This document shows positions 21,975 to 37,100 of a stretch of DNA of 64,000 nucleotides, in pieces. The stretch spans positions 308,795 to 372,794 of the forward strand of contig NW_019091546.1 in the NCBI RefSeq assembly GCF_001949145.1, given 5' to 3'. The position numbers and the translations under genes are program-made. The DNA is from Acanthaster planci. Its lineage: Eukaryota > Echinodermata > Asteroidea > Valvatida > Acanthasteridae. The number at the start of each line of letters is the position of its first letter. Positions within the stretch are counted from its first letter, which is position 1. Below the pieces are notes generated by a model. That model had not been told where the DNA came from. It searched no databases and saw only the letters and a program-made list of their open reading frames with translations.

Positions 21975-22125
21975 ATGGGTTGTGGAAATAGCTCAGAAAC
22001 GGAGGGACGAAAGGAGGAGGAGCATGGTTTTTTTCACCGAAGGCCGAAAGTGAGCATACGGGTTGGACCGCATGTGGGCCTAGAGGAGGTCTCAAAAGAT
22101 GAAACGCTTGTTGTATTCGTGTTTG
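21975..22125 (+). CDS. Adenylate-kinase-like exon 1 (acylation signal)
   Basis: 151 nt. ATG context is CGTCATGG. Encodes MGCGNSSETEGRKEEE...ETLVVFVF, then phase 1 at TTTG followed by gtgagt. Joining it to 32949 recreates FGGPGSKKG, the strand-loop of a P-loop kinase, which supports the link despite the 10.8-kb intron. Confidence 0.85.
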
Positions 22126-25100
22126 GTGAGTTTGAGTTCGTTTTTGCCATTTGGGGCACTCCTTTTAAATGAAACACACACCATACCTTATTACCTGATC
22201 ATGATCTGATCATGGTTAGGCCCAACAAAAAAATAGCTGTGTTTCTGAATTTTGGTTACCGGGTTGGATGTATCCTATTATATTTTGCCAGCGACGGCAA
22301 AAGTTTCTCAAAGCTATTTTGCCGGGATGTGTTTCCGAATGTATACACAGTAGAAAATACCCCCATTGCAGTAGATCAATAGGATAAATTGAATGCTTGC
22401 ATGAGCACGAGGCTCCAGGTTCAAACCCCAATGGAGAATTTTTTTTTTAATTTCTTTTTCCTAGCACAGTACTGAGTAGCCTTTTTTTAAAGAAATAAAA
22501 ATCTGAAATTTAATTAAGGTTACATCCATTTCTTTCTATTTTTTGTGGTTTTGGAGGATTTTTTTTAAAGGGAAATAGAAGTCTGAAATTTTGTAGGTTT
22601 GATATCCACCCCTACCGTACATTAACCTTTACCCCCAAGCTGCCAAGGGTTGCTGGCCCTAACCTTCCCCATTCACACAAAGTTAAACACCCAAATGGGA
22701 CTTTGTGCACAGAGGCTGTTGGACTGTTTTTCTGAGGTATGCCAAACCCAATGCAAATGCCAGCTGTTATGGGCCTACCAGACCTATCCCCACAGAATTA
22801 AACACTTTACTACTGTTTAATTCTGTGTAGTTTGGGAAGGGTAGGGTTAATGAAAGTGTAGAACCAGACTAAGGAAAACGTCATAGTCTGATGACGTAAT
22901 GAGAATTGGCCAATGAAAACACGTCCCGGCCAAATATTGTTTTGGAACTTTAGCCGTCACCTGCTAAATACATGTATCCACTGCCTACCGCCGTACCGGG
23001 TTACCTGACCAACCTAGAAAATCAGGCGGAACCTAGGGGCCTATAGGCCTATCTTTTTATTTGATAAATCAATAAAATATAAAAAACTTATGGTGCCTTG
23101 CTCAGAGCCTAATTTTGTGTACATCGTCCCGTACATTATTGTTTAATTTATTTTTTTTTCATGAGATGGACGGCAATACGATAATCTTTGGCTTTATTAA
23201 TTCGTGGCGCAAGCCAACCCTTGCTCTTATGTGTTTATTTTTCAACAACCAGTTCTGCTTTACTACTCAATCACAGTGCTGAGCCTATGCAATATTGACG
23301 TACATTGTACCCCCAGATTTGGGCCAGAACTGTGGGGTCCGACGTCCACTCCGCTCCCTTGTAGAGCAGAGCAGATGTCGGGCCCCACAGTTCTGGGGGG
23401 TGTACATGCACGTGCACATGTATAGTATTAATCTGACACTGACTTAGGCCTAGTACCTGTTACAAATATACGTGCCCCCCCCAAATACAGATCATCATCT
23501 AACCCCAATCTTTTGGGCTATAAAAATTTAGAGTAAAAAAAACACAATTTACCCAACGAAGCACCCTAATTGTCCCTAATTTATTTTTCAGTACTAACAG
23601 GAGGCACAACTAGTTTTTTGTTTGGCCTTAGCAGATTAGGTCCGAGGTCTTTCAAACTTCCAATTTAGGCCCAGAACATTAACCAGTTAATATGGTTAAC
23701 GTGTTAGCATGGTTAGCCTACCAGTAACATTATCATGGTTACATGTACATCATGGGGAACAGGTCAACTTGTACCTTGGACAACTTGTACTGGTACTATG
23801 GACATGATGGACAACTCGCACTATCAACTCAACATAGGCCTAACTGTACCAACTCGTATGTACCTTTGCCGAGTCGCACTTTGGACAACTCGTACCGTAC
23901 CTCCTGTAAACAATGGTAAACACAACTGACAAGACAACTCGTACATGTACCTTCACAGGAATCAGAGCTTGCTCAGAGCATATTATTGTAATTAACTTGA
24001 ACTATAATCTGATAATTTGATTTCTTCGTCATGTATTCGTCACGTAATTTTGGCTACACTGCCTTCCTTACATGCCAGTGGGATGGCATTAATGTGAGAC
24101 ACGTTGACGTCTCGCATGTGCATGCATGGTCAGGCAACTGACGCTGGTCAATGTGGCCAGCCGTCGTTGCATGCATTTTGGAATCTTCACTGTGCAGTCC
24201 ACTGTGTCAATAAGGTGATGTCTGTTTTTATTTACTTCAAAGTTTACAAAGGAATGTCAGTTCACTCAGTTATAACTTGTTCCCCCCCAAAAAAAAAATG
24301 AGGAGGGCAACCACCCCTCCAAAAATATTTAAAAATGAGACCAGAAACATTTCCATAAGAAATCAAAACATAACAAGTATTACTAAGTACACCCCCAAAG
24401 TTACTGAACAAAGCCATCATTACCCCACATATATAACATTGAGCACAATTTTTGAATGCTTACAATTTTAATGCTGCGAACTGTGAGATTTCTAGAGGGA
24501 GTCTTGATGGTTAGAATAGCATTCGGCAGGGATTGCGATTTCCTTAAGCCCTGTTTGTTTCACATGGATCTGGATCACGATCAGTGCTCTGTCATTAGTT
24601 TACAGAAAACGGACACCTAAACCCGCCTAATGGATGGTGCGAGGATCCCTAATCGCTATCCAGATCTGTGCGAAACAAACAGGCCCTTAAAAGTAAATGA
24701 TCTCCACTCGGAAGTCTCCAGCTGCCTCAGTTGGGCCTATAGCATTGGAACAGGCACCAGTAAAGCTGGGAAACTCTTTAATTGAGCATGTTGAGTGAGG
24801 GCTAGAAATCCAGTACAAACTAGTAGGCCTTAGGCCTACTTGTACCCAGTACATGTACATGTAGGTCTAGGGCTTACTTGCAGGCCTTGTAGTATTGCAG
24901 TTTTGGGGGTTGTTTCCAAATTTGTTTTTTGGGAGGGATCCACAATGTACATGTACATTTAGGCCTAGGCCGAAGCCAACTTTTATGAGATTTTTTTTTC
25001 TAATTAGACCTACTGTACATACATGTATGTACATGTACCGGTATGTAATTGAATTTTTGTTCAGAGGAAAGTACATGTATAGTACAGTCCAAATTAAAAA

Positions 25101-28100
25101 TGTCAACAGGGGAATTTAATAGCTCGCACGAAGCAATATTCAATGCTTTAATGTAGTTTTATTTCCTTATGAATTTGTGATACATTTTGTATTTTTAATT
25201 TGTTAATTGTATGCTGTACATGGGTGTATGTACTGCACAACAATCGATGGCATTGTATAAGGTTCTTAAATGCTCAACTCCATCGATGTAATTATACCTG
25301 AGAGAACCTGGTTAATTGCTAGGTATGCGGTATTTATGGTACATGTACAATGTCTGATGTAATGAGGGAAGTCATGCCTGATATATGGAGCAATGATAAC
25401 TGTGTCCATCTTTCATCTTAATTGGAGGTAATTAAAGTCTCGAACGTCAGCAGTTTTGATGGACGTGAACAACCTGTTGAAATCCTAGCCAATAAAATTT
25501 ACTAAGGAGTGATAATCCCTGCGGATATTTTACACAGATTTATATGTGGCAAAAGGTGATAATATTTACACATATAGAAACCATAATCACGAAATTAAAA
25601 TATACATATTACCTCTCACAATTAATCAGGTCCCAAAGTCGGCAGTCGCGAATGTCATTCGATTCTGTCATTAGTGTCCAAAAAATTGACTGCAAAAACA
25701 GTGAGTAAAATCCAAATCGATGTACAACATGCTTTAAAAAAAGTGCAAAAAAGCACCACCAAACCGTCATCCTTTTACCACTGGGCCAATCACATTTTCT
25801 TCAAGTACGTTTCTGAAAACCGCAGTGTAAAATACCGATGGTGGCGATTTTGCAGCTTCCGTCATTCTCTCGCCGTGCCGTTTGTTTGACCTTTGATATC
25901 AATCCAGATACATGTAGTGCGCCTTCTTTTTCATGCGATATTCACGAGCCCCTCCACCATGCTCTGTGATTTTTTTCTTCGGACCAAGGTTTCTCGAAAC
26001 AAAATTGGTCATTCTGAAGGACGTTCGAAAAAAAATGACGTCCGAGACATAAAATATGATTCATGAAGAAAATGTAATGCTCAAAGTTGTTAATTTTAAT
26101 TTAATTTTCAGCGGGGATATCTCCAAAATAAGTATCGCATGGAATTTTCAAGCACTACATGTGACAGCAATTTCGGCATTCTCATACATGTACATGTACA
26201 TAACCTCATGCTTTTCTTGTCAAAATTTTCGAATGTCATCAAAATTCTGTCAAGTAGGACGTTCGCAATGAACATATTGTACTTATTATAAATTTTTGAT
26301 GCAGCCAAACTTTTTGATGGTTGAAAGGTATAAGACCTGGCAGATACAATGAATGTTGGTATAGTGAGAGTGATTATAAACGGTAAGAGAATGAAGAGAG
26401 CCAAACTTTTCTCATCATTTTCCGTCAATGTTGTGCTTTTTTTCATGGCTTACATGTATATCTTCTAAAGTTGTTTGTTAGGTGCTTTAAAATAGATCAG
26501 TCAAAAAATATACTGAATTCTCCTTGTTGAGAGAATTTTTGAAATCAAGTCCTCTGGTGTAAACACTTTGATGTAAAACTTTAAATAAATTCAACTCCAT
26601 TTGATTTCTACTGATAGCCAGCCAAATGTCCACCAAACGTACACATTATGCCCTGTACATGTTATCATTTTTATAAATCTGAAGGTACTATTTGTATTTT
26701 ACATGAGCAAAGTCACGCTTTTAGAAGTTTTTGAAAATGACATCCAGAGTTGCATTTTGGTTCATTTTATGAAGAATATATGGTAAATGATATACATGTA
26801 CATGTACCGTAAGGACAAATGCACTTGGAGACATTTGGTCCCACATACCCTTCAGTACGAACATATACATGTACATGTCCTGTTCCTTAACAAGGGCTTA
26901 TATGTACATGTTGGTACAAACAAAGCCACTTTTTCAAAGATTTTTAATTTTTTTACTGATGTACATGTACATGTACTGTATGTAGGTCGACAGGCAGGGG
27001 AGAAAAATGAAAAAGAAAAAAGTTCCGGTAGGTTATTAGTACATGTACATGTATAGTCTTGTAGGACTACATGTACATGTATCATGTACATGTACATGTA
27101 CGTGCAATACTTTTGGGTTCTTTATGCTTAACCAACAATTTTCACCTTTGTGCTCATGGATACTGTTACTGGGCTGGCTGTCTCAGTCTACTGGGGTACT
27201 ACATGTACAGTACCCCGCATAACATGTACATGTACATGCATGTAGAGGTCTGTGCACGATACCGGTACAGGTCTGTAAATAAAGCATCTAACTGTATGCT
27301 TTACTTGGACTGGTGGGCTTTAAAGGAACCAGGAAACAGAAATTTTTTTAAGTTTTACTAAAAACCCTTGAAATTGCTTCTTTGAATTTTAATTAACCCG
27401 AGTTTAAATTTTGGTTAATTGCAATTTTAAGCCATATTTTGATGCTTTTTTGGTTTTTTTGTGCTAATGCATATTTGCATATTCATGAGCAGATCCAAGG
27501 CACTAAATTTCAATTTTGCACTGATTTGTGCACAGAAAATTTCTAGATTTTTTAAACCACTGCTACCAGTATGGCAGATTTTATTTTCTTTGGCAATTTA
27601 TTGCTATGTAAATATATGGCGATAATCCGGCAAAAATCCTTTACACAGAAATGTTCCCAGATAGCAAATTTGGGGTTCACAATTTGAACATGAAAACATG
27701 CAACCTGAACCATGTTTTCCTGGATTTACATCAAAGCAAAAGCGCCCTCACTTGTCCAAAATGATTGGTCAATTTGTAATGTTTCAAAAAGTGCACAGTT
27801 CAGTTCACATAACTCAAAAAAGATGTCAAACAGTCTTCATATATATGGAAGAAGAGTACAGATACACAAAAAGAGATCCAAAGAAAAATTCATTTCCTGG
27901 TTCCTTTAAATGAAAATGAAGGGGGTTGAGCAAGCAAAAAAATGTCAGTCCTTTCAGTGCCCTACAGAGACTACCCCTGGCAGATTTTGTTATCTTTTCC
28001 CTGGCATGGGGCGCCGTCTGGAAGCAGAAGGCAAAGGCAGTATGAAACAATAATAGCAGGCCGGGAGGAAAGGTACCAAGAGAGAAAGAGTGTACACACA

Positions 28101-31100
28101 AGTACCGGTAGTCCTGCACTAAATGTCGCAGAGAGGTCATGCTTGGAATCGGCAATTGCCCACCTAAATATTGTTATTTCTGCCTGTGCATGCATCCACT
28201 TCAGACTCGTTAAAAGTGGAGAAGTTTTCCGGTGAATTGAAAGCCAAACATGCAAAAGTGCCTCTATCAGCGTACTGTACAATATGATATTATAAGTGAA
28301 TGTGAATGTCTGTACTTGCAGATACATGTACATGTATTTACATGGGTATAATTAAGTGATTGATAATTAGCAGATCAGGCCTGTTTGCCCTTGCATTTGT
28401 GTACATGTTTGAATAAATATGTGAAGCATACATTTACGTACTGTACATGTACTAATCCCAGGTTGACCAGTCACATTAATTTTTATTGCTTGCAGTGACT
28501 GGTGGCCTTTAAAAAAGACAGTTTATTGTAGATGCAGGGTAATTTTTTGACTCTCATACCGGGTACATGACCTCTGGGATATTTTGTACTACGGTATTTC
28601 TTGTATGCATCTGTGACTTGATTAATTTAACAGGTACCGGTGCCATACTGTTCATCTTTATTTTTACTTTTATACTTTGTACATGTACATGTACTTAATG
28701 GACTACATGTACATGTACTTAATGGACTACATGTACATGTACTTAATGGACTACATGTACATGTACTTAATGGACTACATGTACATGTACTTAATGGACT
28801 ACATGTACATGTACTTAATGGACTACATGTACATGTACTTAATGGACTACATGTACATGTACTTAATGGACTACATGTACATGTACTTAATGGACTACAT
28901 GTACATGTATTCAGGAGAAAAATGTCCTTTCTTGTTTGACTGGTTAACTTCCCGCATACACGTACAGTGTACATGTAGGTTCATGCATGCAATGCATGGT
29001 GTGCTTGTCATCCAATCCTGTGATGGAGTGAGAACATCATACATGTATGTAAAGGTTGATTATGTCCTTAGTCTACAGTGCAAACACACATGTACAAAAA
29101 TGATAATGTTTGTTCTGCTCAAACATGAACATTATAATTTTTTCCATGAACGAGTACATGTACTGTACAGTGCATACATGTACATGTACATGCATGGATG
29201 TACATGTACATGTACGTGTCGTGTGTACCATGTACATGTATGTATGTATGTTCCTCCAGGTCTTGAGGACGCTTACACATGTTACATGTACATGTGCCAA
29301 TTGGTACATGTACATGAACATTTGAGGGACATGTTCGGCAGATTATCAAGTGCCAATTGATAACACTGCAAGTCCAACCTAGGGATTCTTCACAGTGTGC
29401 CATCTTCAAACTCATGCATGAATTTAACTTCACCAGTTGGCCTTGATGGCAAATGATTATTAAATTCCATCAGGCAGAATACCACATGCAGTACATTCTA
29501 CATGTACATGTACATACATGTACATGTATGTGTACGGGATGTACGGTATGCCAATACATGTTACATGTACAGGTACAAACACATGCCGGTGTTCGTCGAT
29601 CTCACGAAGTGACAAAAACCTGGGAAAAATCTATATTTTTTCCAATCTGCACTTTTTGTAGCCAAAGTATTACAGCCAAATGTTGTTTACTTTCTTACTT
29701 ATTGTAAACAAACATTTGAGACAAGCTCTGTCTCTACGTTTTTTGGTCTTACCAAGTACATGTAGGGATCAAATGATGATCGGATCGGACATCTGATCGG
29801 GCCAATGTTCAGCAACATTGGCAAAACGTTGGATGTGCAAAATTGAGTGCCGGTGTTAAATTGAAGAAAGGAACAAACCCTGCGCTCAGTTTTGGCAAAT
29901 ACAAAAAAATGTACATGTACACATGTACAAATGCCTTTTTTTATTTGAGCATGAATAAAAACAGTGTTTTTTTTCATTTGGTCAGTTGGTGAGATAAATG
30001 AACAGTTATACTGTACCACGGTTAAACCCGTGTAAAATATCTCCGAAAATTACATCTTTGTGATCAGTACCGCAACTCAATGCATGAACCACGGACTCGG
30101 CGGAGTCAAGAAGCAGTCAGTGTACATGTTTACCATTTCCACTGACCACCGTGAAAAGAGTCTGGGAACTACATGTTCACCGGGTGTGGCACCATGAGGT
30201 GTTGTGTAAGCAGTCTGAAGGTCACTCAAGGCGTGCGTGGCTACCTGGACACGACGCGCACCTCTGCCGTTGGCATGAAGAAGACACCAATGTGAGTGGC
30301 AAAGCCATGAGCCGAGCATGATGCACTGGTGCCATGTACATGTACTGTACACTTTGACCATGTTGACTTACCGGTAAAGGCTAGCCGTGATTCAGCCCGA
30401 GGTGCTTTGTGTCTATTCTGTAGGCACTGTACATGCACATGCACATGTATGTGTGCACTGCATGAGTTGGTTTTGAATACAACGGAGCAGCATTGCCACA
30501 GCTTTAAAAAGTTTTCAAGACCTTGAAAAATCGAGACCCATCTTCAAAAGAAATCCGAAAAATCCACAAATCTTGAAAAAGTTAAAAAATCAGACAAAAA
30601 TGTAAATTTCATTTAGAGATTTAATTGCTGTCCAATATGTACATTAATGAGTTTACTGGTGCATGTATTTGTTTTAAATTTATTGATCTTAAAAATCGTC
30701 TGGATGCCATACTTCTATGTACATGTACATGTAGACATGGTAGAGCCACACGTCTTGCTCCAAGCACGAGCTACATGTAATGATCACTAGGCTACATTGT
30801 ATGTGTACAGTATCCAAGTTGTGACATGTTTGAATCTATACAGTCCGGTACGTGTCAGTCCATGCAGCATAATGGCACCAGTTTACTGTACAGCTTACTG
30901 CATAACATTTCTGCGTGAACAGAAATTTAACCAGTATACTCATGTACCGGTATTTTGTTATTTTTACAAAGGGTTATGTGATAATTTACATAGGCTTGAA
31001 AAATGTTGAAAATTTTAGACCCTGATTTTGAAAAACAAAATTATCCAGTGGTTACAATGCAACAGAGCACCATCGGTATCGCGTGAGGAGCTACATGTAC

Positions 31101-34100
31101 TGTATGTGATGTACAATTCTCTCAACTCAGTGACGATAAAGGCAAAAAACTAATCTTGTTACTTGTAAAGTCTAAACTGATATTTTAAATTTTAAGGGAG
31201 TGTACTTGTTGTTACAGGTATGAGCAGGCTTGCATCAAAACCGCTACGGGGGCATTTATGAATGTTGATGATGCTTGGATGGGATAATTTTTTTTTCTGT
31301 TTTCAAAATTATTTAAAAATTCATACATGTACCTTCATTTACTGGACACTTACACCCACGCTAAGGACTGTCTGGGTTCTACTCTAATCTGACAGACAAC
31401 ATCTATTGACACTGGAGTACATGTACCGTACTTGCAGCCAGGCCTGCTGCCTTGTAAAAAGAGCCCAGATTGTGCAGTGTAACGTATTTTTCTTTTGTTC
31501 ACGAACCTGGCACAGTGCGCTGCTGACCTCTTTCAATAGGGGCCAGATTAGCGTGCAGCGGTGCTGTGTGGCTCATCGCTGCCGTAGACGTGGTGGAGCG
31601 CTTTTATCCCCGGTGGTAATCCGCTCGCTCTAAATGCCCCGAACCCTGTTATACATGTACTATTTCAAAACAAGGCTGGATTATATCCATTATTTAGAGT
31701 GAAAAAATTTTGGTAATGCCCAGCAACGTGGTCTTTTGTTACGAGTACGGTCTTTTGTTACAAGGCCCAGTTCCCTTTGTCCGTTTTCGGAGACCCCAGC
31801 CACGTGTATAAAGAACATGTGTCCGGTACCAGCAACCCCAGCAGCAAGTGGTTAAGGTTGCATTTTCAGTTATTGTCAGTAAAAACATTGGACTGGATCG
31901 GACATCAGCCGATCAGATCAGTTAAAACCTACGGTCGGTTAATCCCTATCACCAAGGGACAAAAATGCCCTCGGTACCAGAGCAAAAATAGACACTATAA
32001 ACAGCTCTGGTCAAGATGCGAGTGTGTGCATGCCTGCGAACGATATTGAACACGAACACCTGGGCATGTGTTGAACTTGAATGTACCGATAGCAAAATGA
32101 AACAATTTTTTGGTCCACTTACATGTGTACGTGACGAAAGCGACAAAACTGTAACGCAATGGGGGAAAAGTAAGACCTCCAGGTTTTACAATCTTAGGAG
32201 TTTTAACAAGCTACATGTGTGTTAATGAATCACTGTTTAATAAAAAGTGTGGGTTAACATTTTTCAAACCTTTCTTTGCGTGACGATGCAAAAAGTTTCC
32301 CAGTTCATAAAACAAAAGTGGTTGAAAATGTGGATTACATGTAAATACATGTAGGTCATATTTTAAAACATTTTTTTGGCAGTTTTGCACAATAAGGTTT
32401 TTTGCCCCTTTGTGAGATCGACAGTATCAAGGTACTGTACATACACTGTACATGTACATGTACCGCTAGGTAGTGGTTTGCAAACCTACAGGTGTACAGC
32501 ACTGTAGTGAATGGGACGACTTTGATTTTTTTAGGCCAAGAAAAAATAAAGTTAGGGTGGGTATGTTGGCTCTGAATTTTATCATCCAAATATATTTGGG
32601 GTGGGGGAACCACAGTCAGTAAGTTGTTTACCTGCATTCATTTACTGGTGCGTACTTCTAATAACAAGAGACATTGCTAGGTTCACATTTTCAAGTCAGC
32701 TATGCCCCATCCTGATTAATAAGCCAGTAACACGTGTTTAATCAATTGGAAACAATACAAACCAATAGCAACTCAGATCTGTACCGGTAGCAACAGGTAC
32801 ATGTACATGTACACTTCAAAACTCTAACCGTGGATGATTGCCTGTTAAGGTGGTGCCACGTCGTGTCTTTGCGGCAAACCAGGCATAAGAGTGCTCACAA
32901 GAGTTTCCTCTTTATCTTTTGTTCAATCTTTTCATCGTAACCCTTCAGGTGGCCCGGGCTCCAAGAAGGGACGCATCGTGGATGACCTCATCCACATGTA
33001 CGGCTTCAGGGCCCTCATCGCTGAGGATCTCATCTTGAAGGAGCTGCCCAAGAAGGTGCAGAACGTGATGGCCATTGAGAGCACCAGGGGACTTGCCGAG
33101 ATGCTCAAGGTACAGGCGAGACCAAAAGTGATGTTAAAAACCCAAACCATGCTGAGTTCAAAAGGATCCAACTACATACGTGTACGGGTACCGCTACATG
33201 TTCATGTGTGTGAGCAGTTAACTCCTTGGATTTTTATTGCCTAAAACCTGGGCCCAATTTCATGGCGCCGCTTACTGCAAGCGAAAAATCGGCGCTTACT
33301 GTAGCAGAAAATTCTGTGTTTAGGACGAACGCATTTCACAGGTTAGCGAGGACTTTTGGCTTGTGCGCATGTGTACATGTACATCACATAACTAAGGATT
33401 ACAAGTGTGCTTAACTGGTTAGCGCAGAATTTTTCTGTTAGTGCAGAATGGAAATCGCACATGTTAAGTGCAGAATTCTGCGGAAAGCAGTGCCACGAAA
33501 TTGGGCCCTGTTGGATAGGGTATAGTACCGGTACATACACTGAAAGCAGTTCAGTAATGATGAAACATATTGTTTGTACCATGCAAGTAGCTTGGCTTCA
33601 AGCAAGGTACATGTAGGTTGATGTACCAGTACTGGCTCTGTCCTTGCCTTCCACCTCTGCGACCCGGGTTCGAATCCCACCTACATGTAGGTCAGCATGT
33701 GGATTGGGTTTCCTGTCCCTGCCTGATCCCGCCGGGGGTTTTGCCTGGAATATGGTATGTTGGTACTGTATGTGCTGTTGTGTACGGTCGGTATATTTTG
33801 CTGGATTCAGTGAGCAACAGAAAAATTAAGGCACAGTTGTGTGCTATTATTAGCTGGAAACCAGTAGGTGGAGCAAAAAAAAATTAGGGTGGGGGATATA
33901 ACCTTCTTGGCCTTTCTTTGTTGTTAGGCTACATTTTGAAGTTCTTTATACGCTTTCTGAAGGACAGAAAATGAAAAAGACCCAAAAATCACCTTTCCCT
34001 CATGAGGCAATCAGGCTCCTTTTGGGGAGGAGTGGCCCTCATTGGCCCTCCCTGGACATGCTGGATCCCACTAAATTAGGGTTAAAATAACCCCTTCATT

Positions 34101-37100
34101 GTCAGCTGGGGTCCACATCTGTTGCTTGCCGCATAGAACTGTTGCTGAATATTTGTCCCACAAGACCAGGGATGTGTTATTACAACACCTAACCAGAAGC
34201 ATGTTTTGTGACATCAGAGCACAAGTTGAAGCTGGCGCAAAGAAACACAGAACCAGAAGTATCATCTACATGTACAATGTATGTACCTTTTTAGAGGAGC
34301 AGGTGTCCTTTCAGATGACAATGATTGATGATTGTCAAATCTGGAAAATTTGTAGATCGTGTTTACATGTAACATATCTAAGGCCATTTTCCAGTACTCA
34401 ACTTCATCTCCGTCTGGGGCTTCTTTCCAAAAACCGTTCCTCGATTGTGGGCCTGAAGTGTTAAAATTACCTTGGATTACTGTAATTTTTGGCTTTCTTG
34501 CATCTTATTTGATGTTCTGTGGCACTATTAGACTGATTACTGCGCTTACAGCTTCAAAGTCAGCTAGTAAAAAACCAGTTGATGCGTGAGACAGAGCCGG
34601 AGTTGAGTATTGGAAATGGCCTAACACTAACGGGCTAAAAGAGGCAAATTGTAAGGTACCGTACAGTACCGGTAGCAGAGGGCATTGCTTATAGTGTCAT
34701 CTTCACTCAATATTTGACATTTTTTCCACCACCTCTGCTCTCCTTTCACATTCGAGAAGAAAGTATTAACTTGGATTCACCACTTGTAATAACTAAGTTG
34801 GCAAAAATACGCCAAACCTCTGACCAGATCAGAAACAGGCAAGTATCGTGGTCAGATTTGCCAAAAAACATTCTGGAAAAATATCAATTTTAAGCTTGTA
34901 ATCTACGGTACATGTAAGCAGAAGATATAAATTGTATGCTGGCGGTCATGGCGGTAGGTTCTTCTCTTATACTGGCATACTGGTACCCTGGAACATGTAC
35001 ATGTAGTTTCATACATTTGTACACGTACTGTGTTGTGGGCTGAAAAGTGTTCAAAAATTCACAAGCTTGATGGGATGGCTTAAACCCAAGACTTCCTGCT
35101 TACATGTAGTAGGCAATTCTAAGGAAATGTCACTCTGACAAATTTTCTGACTGTTTATATTGGCAATGCATTCGAAGATCAGCCACAGATTACAGAAAAA
35201 TTCAACTTTATATTTTACCGTAGGTTTGACCCAAAATTATCAAACAACTGTAGTTACCAGTACATGTACATGTAATTGGCTAAAAAAGCAAATTCTGAAT
35301 TAACTGCCATTTGAATGATATTTCACCAGCTGGTATGAAATGTACATGTATTATGATAATTTTCTAGTGCATGTACATGTATCCAAATCCTTGAGCAAAA
35401 GCCGTTCTTTTACCGGAATGCCCAGCATTTCAAATTTGAAACGAAAAAATATAGCCTTCAACTCAAAATCCTACTGTTTGTAAATTTACTGAGATGTGTC
35501 AGTTTGATACCGAAATATCAAAAACGTAGCCATCTGTTGGAAATAACTTTGATCCAATTTCTTTTTCTAGTCATCCTGTCATCAGTGAGTGAACAGTAAC
35601 AGCACTGTATGAAAAAAAAACCATACGTGTAAATTTTGTCTGTTATTATTGAAATTAATAACAGTACAGTACATGTTTGTACATACATGTTCATGTAGAT
35701 GTACATGTATGGTTGCCGGTAAATTTTAGACAATAATATCTTGTTAACGCGACAGACGTCAGCCACAGACTTGCTTGGAATGCTTATAGCAAGAAGGGGA
35801 AGATGGAAGTAATGACCAAAGCTGACACGGATTAATGTGTCTCAATTTCAAAGAGCTGCTTTTAGCAAATGAAATACTCTGAGTAAATTGCCCAAACAAT
35901 ACTGGATGAGAAGTCACTTGAGACCCATGAGGATTTGTTGTGTCCACAACTACGTACATGTACAGTGTGGGTACTGTACGTGTATTAAAGTTGAAATGGC
36001 TTACATGTACGTTCGTATTGTACATGTGTACACATACTCGTAGTGTACATGTTTACACAAGTTCCTCACAAAACAAAATCTGTATAGCAGGCTACATGTA
36101 CATGTACCGTATGTATCTGCACTCAAAAGATGTCCTAGCGCAGAATGGGTGGTGTTTTTTGCTTGAGTGGTTTACAATCCGCTTAAATTTGATTTGCAAG
36201 CTTCACTGTAAGTCCCAATATGTACATGTGTGCCCAGCATACTTGAGTGTACATGTACATGTACCGGGTACTTACATGTACATTTGTACATGTAGGTACC
36301 CGGTACATGCATGTGAAAACAAACTTGTAGAATGTCATGGTACATGTACATGTCCCGTTACACGAATTTTTAAATGCCAAAAGTAAATTACATACACTGT
36401 ACAAGCATAATGTGTAATGTACCGGTACAGTTTCGTTTTGTTTTTTTATTCAAAGATGTTGAGTGTGTTTACTCGAAATCAGATTGCTCAAGTCGAAAAC
36501 CAACTGTTATAAAACTAAATGTTTAAAGAAACTTCTGTAATCAAGCCATACATGTACATGTATGCACATGTACATGTGCATTTAGTGTATATGCCCTGCC
36601 CTCATTCTAGAGAACTCTTAGTTTATAATTGTTGGTAGACATCCCTTTCAATGGCATACAGTCAGTATGTGCCGTTATATACATGTACTTATGTACATAC
36701 GTCATGTACATGTACGTATGGGGAGGCATGTGGCCTAGTGGTTAGGGTTTGTAGTTTGTGATCATTGGGTCAGGGGTTCGAATCCAGCTGGTGGCAGCAT
36801 GTTGTGATCCTGGGCAAGTCACTTTACCCCGACATGTATGTGCCTCTCTCCACTCAGAAGTAAATGGGTATAGTACGCGTACCTGTGAGGGCAGATATGG
36901 TAGTTCAGCTGTTTGCGCCAAAATGGCAGCACCGGGCTAGTACATGTACATGCATACACTCCCCAGGGAGCTGAGATGGTTTCAGGAATGTTGTTCAGAT
37001 GATGTGTGAGCCCAATGTGCAGGGATAATGATAATAATGGTTTGTTAGATAGATGGCGCTTTACAGATGCTTGTTATTATTATTATTACATGTACAGTGT

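Larger units (their letters stand above)
22126..32948 (+). other. Intron 1 of the adenylate-kinase-like gene
   Basis: 10.8 kb. It contains a tRNA-Ala-like fragment (22361-22436), hairpins at 22791-22827 and 23324-23397, a MITE (24547-24686), a 592-bp element (27319-27910), the 24-bp minisatellite (28681-28909) and, from about 24.8 kb on, many ACATGTACATGT palindromes. No additional exon is needed or seen. Confidence 0.7.

Noticed and set aside
22361-22436. Functional tRNA-Ala gene
   Set aside because: Box B is good, but the D arm and acceptor stem do not fold properly and box A deviates. Called a pseudogene or SINE head.
28681-28909. CRISPR array
   Set aside because: Direct repeats without unique spacers in a eukaryotic intron. 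It is a minisatellite.
28627-29360. Repetitive ORFs such as a 227-codon Tyr/Met-rich frame
   Set aside because: Translation of the 24-bp minisatellite and ACATGT palindromes. Open on both strands by periodicity.
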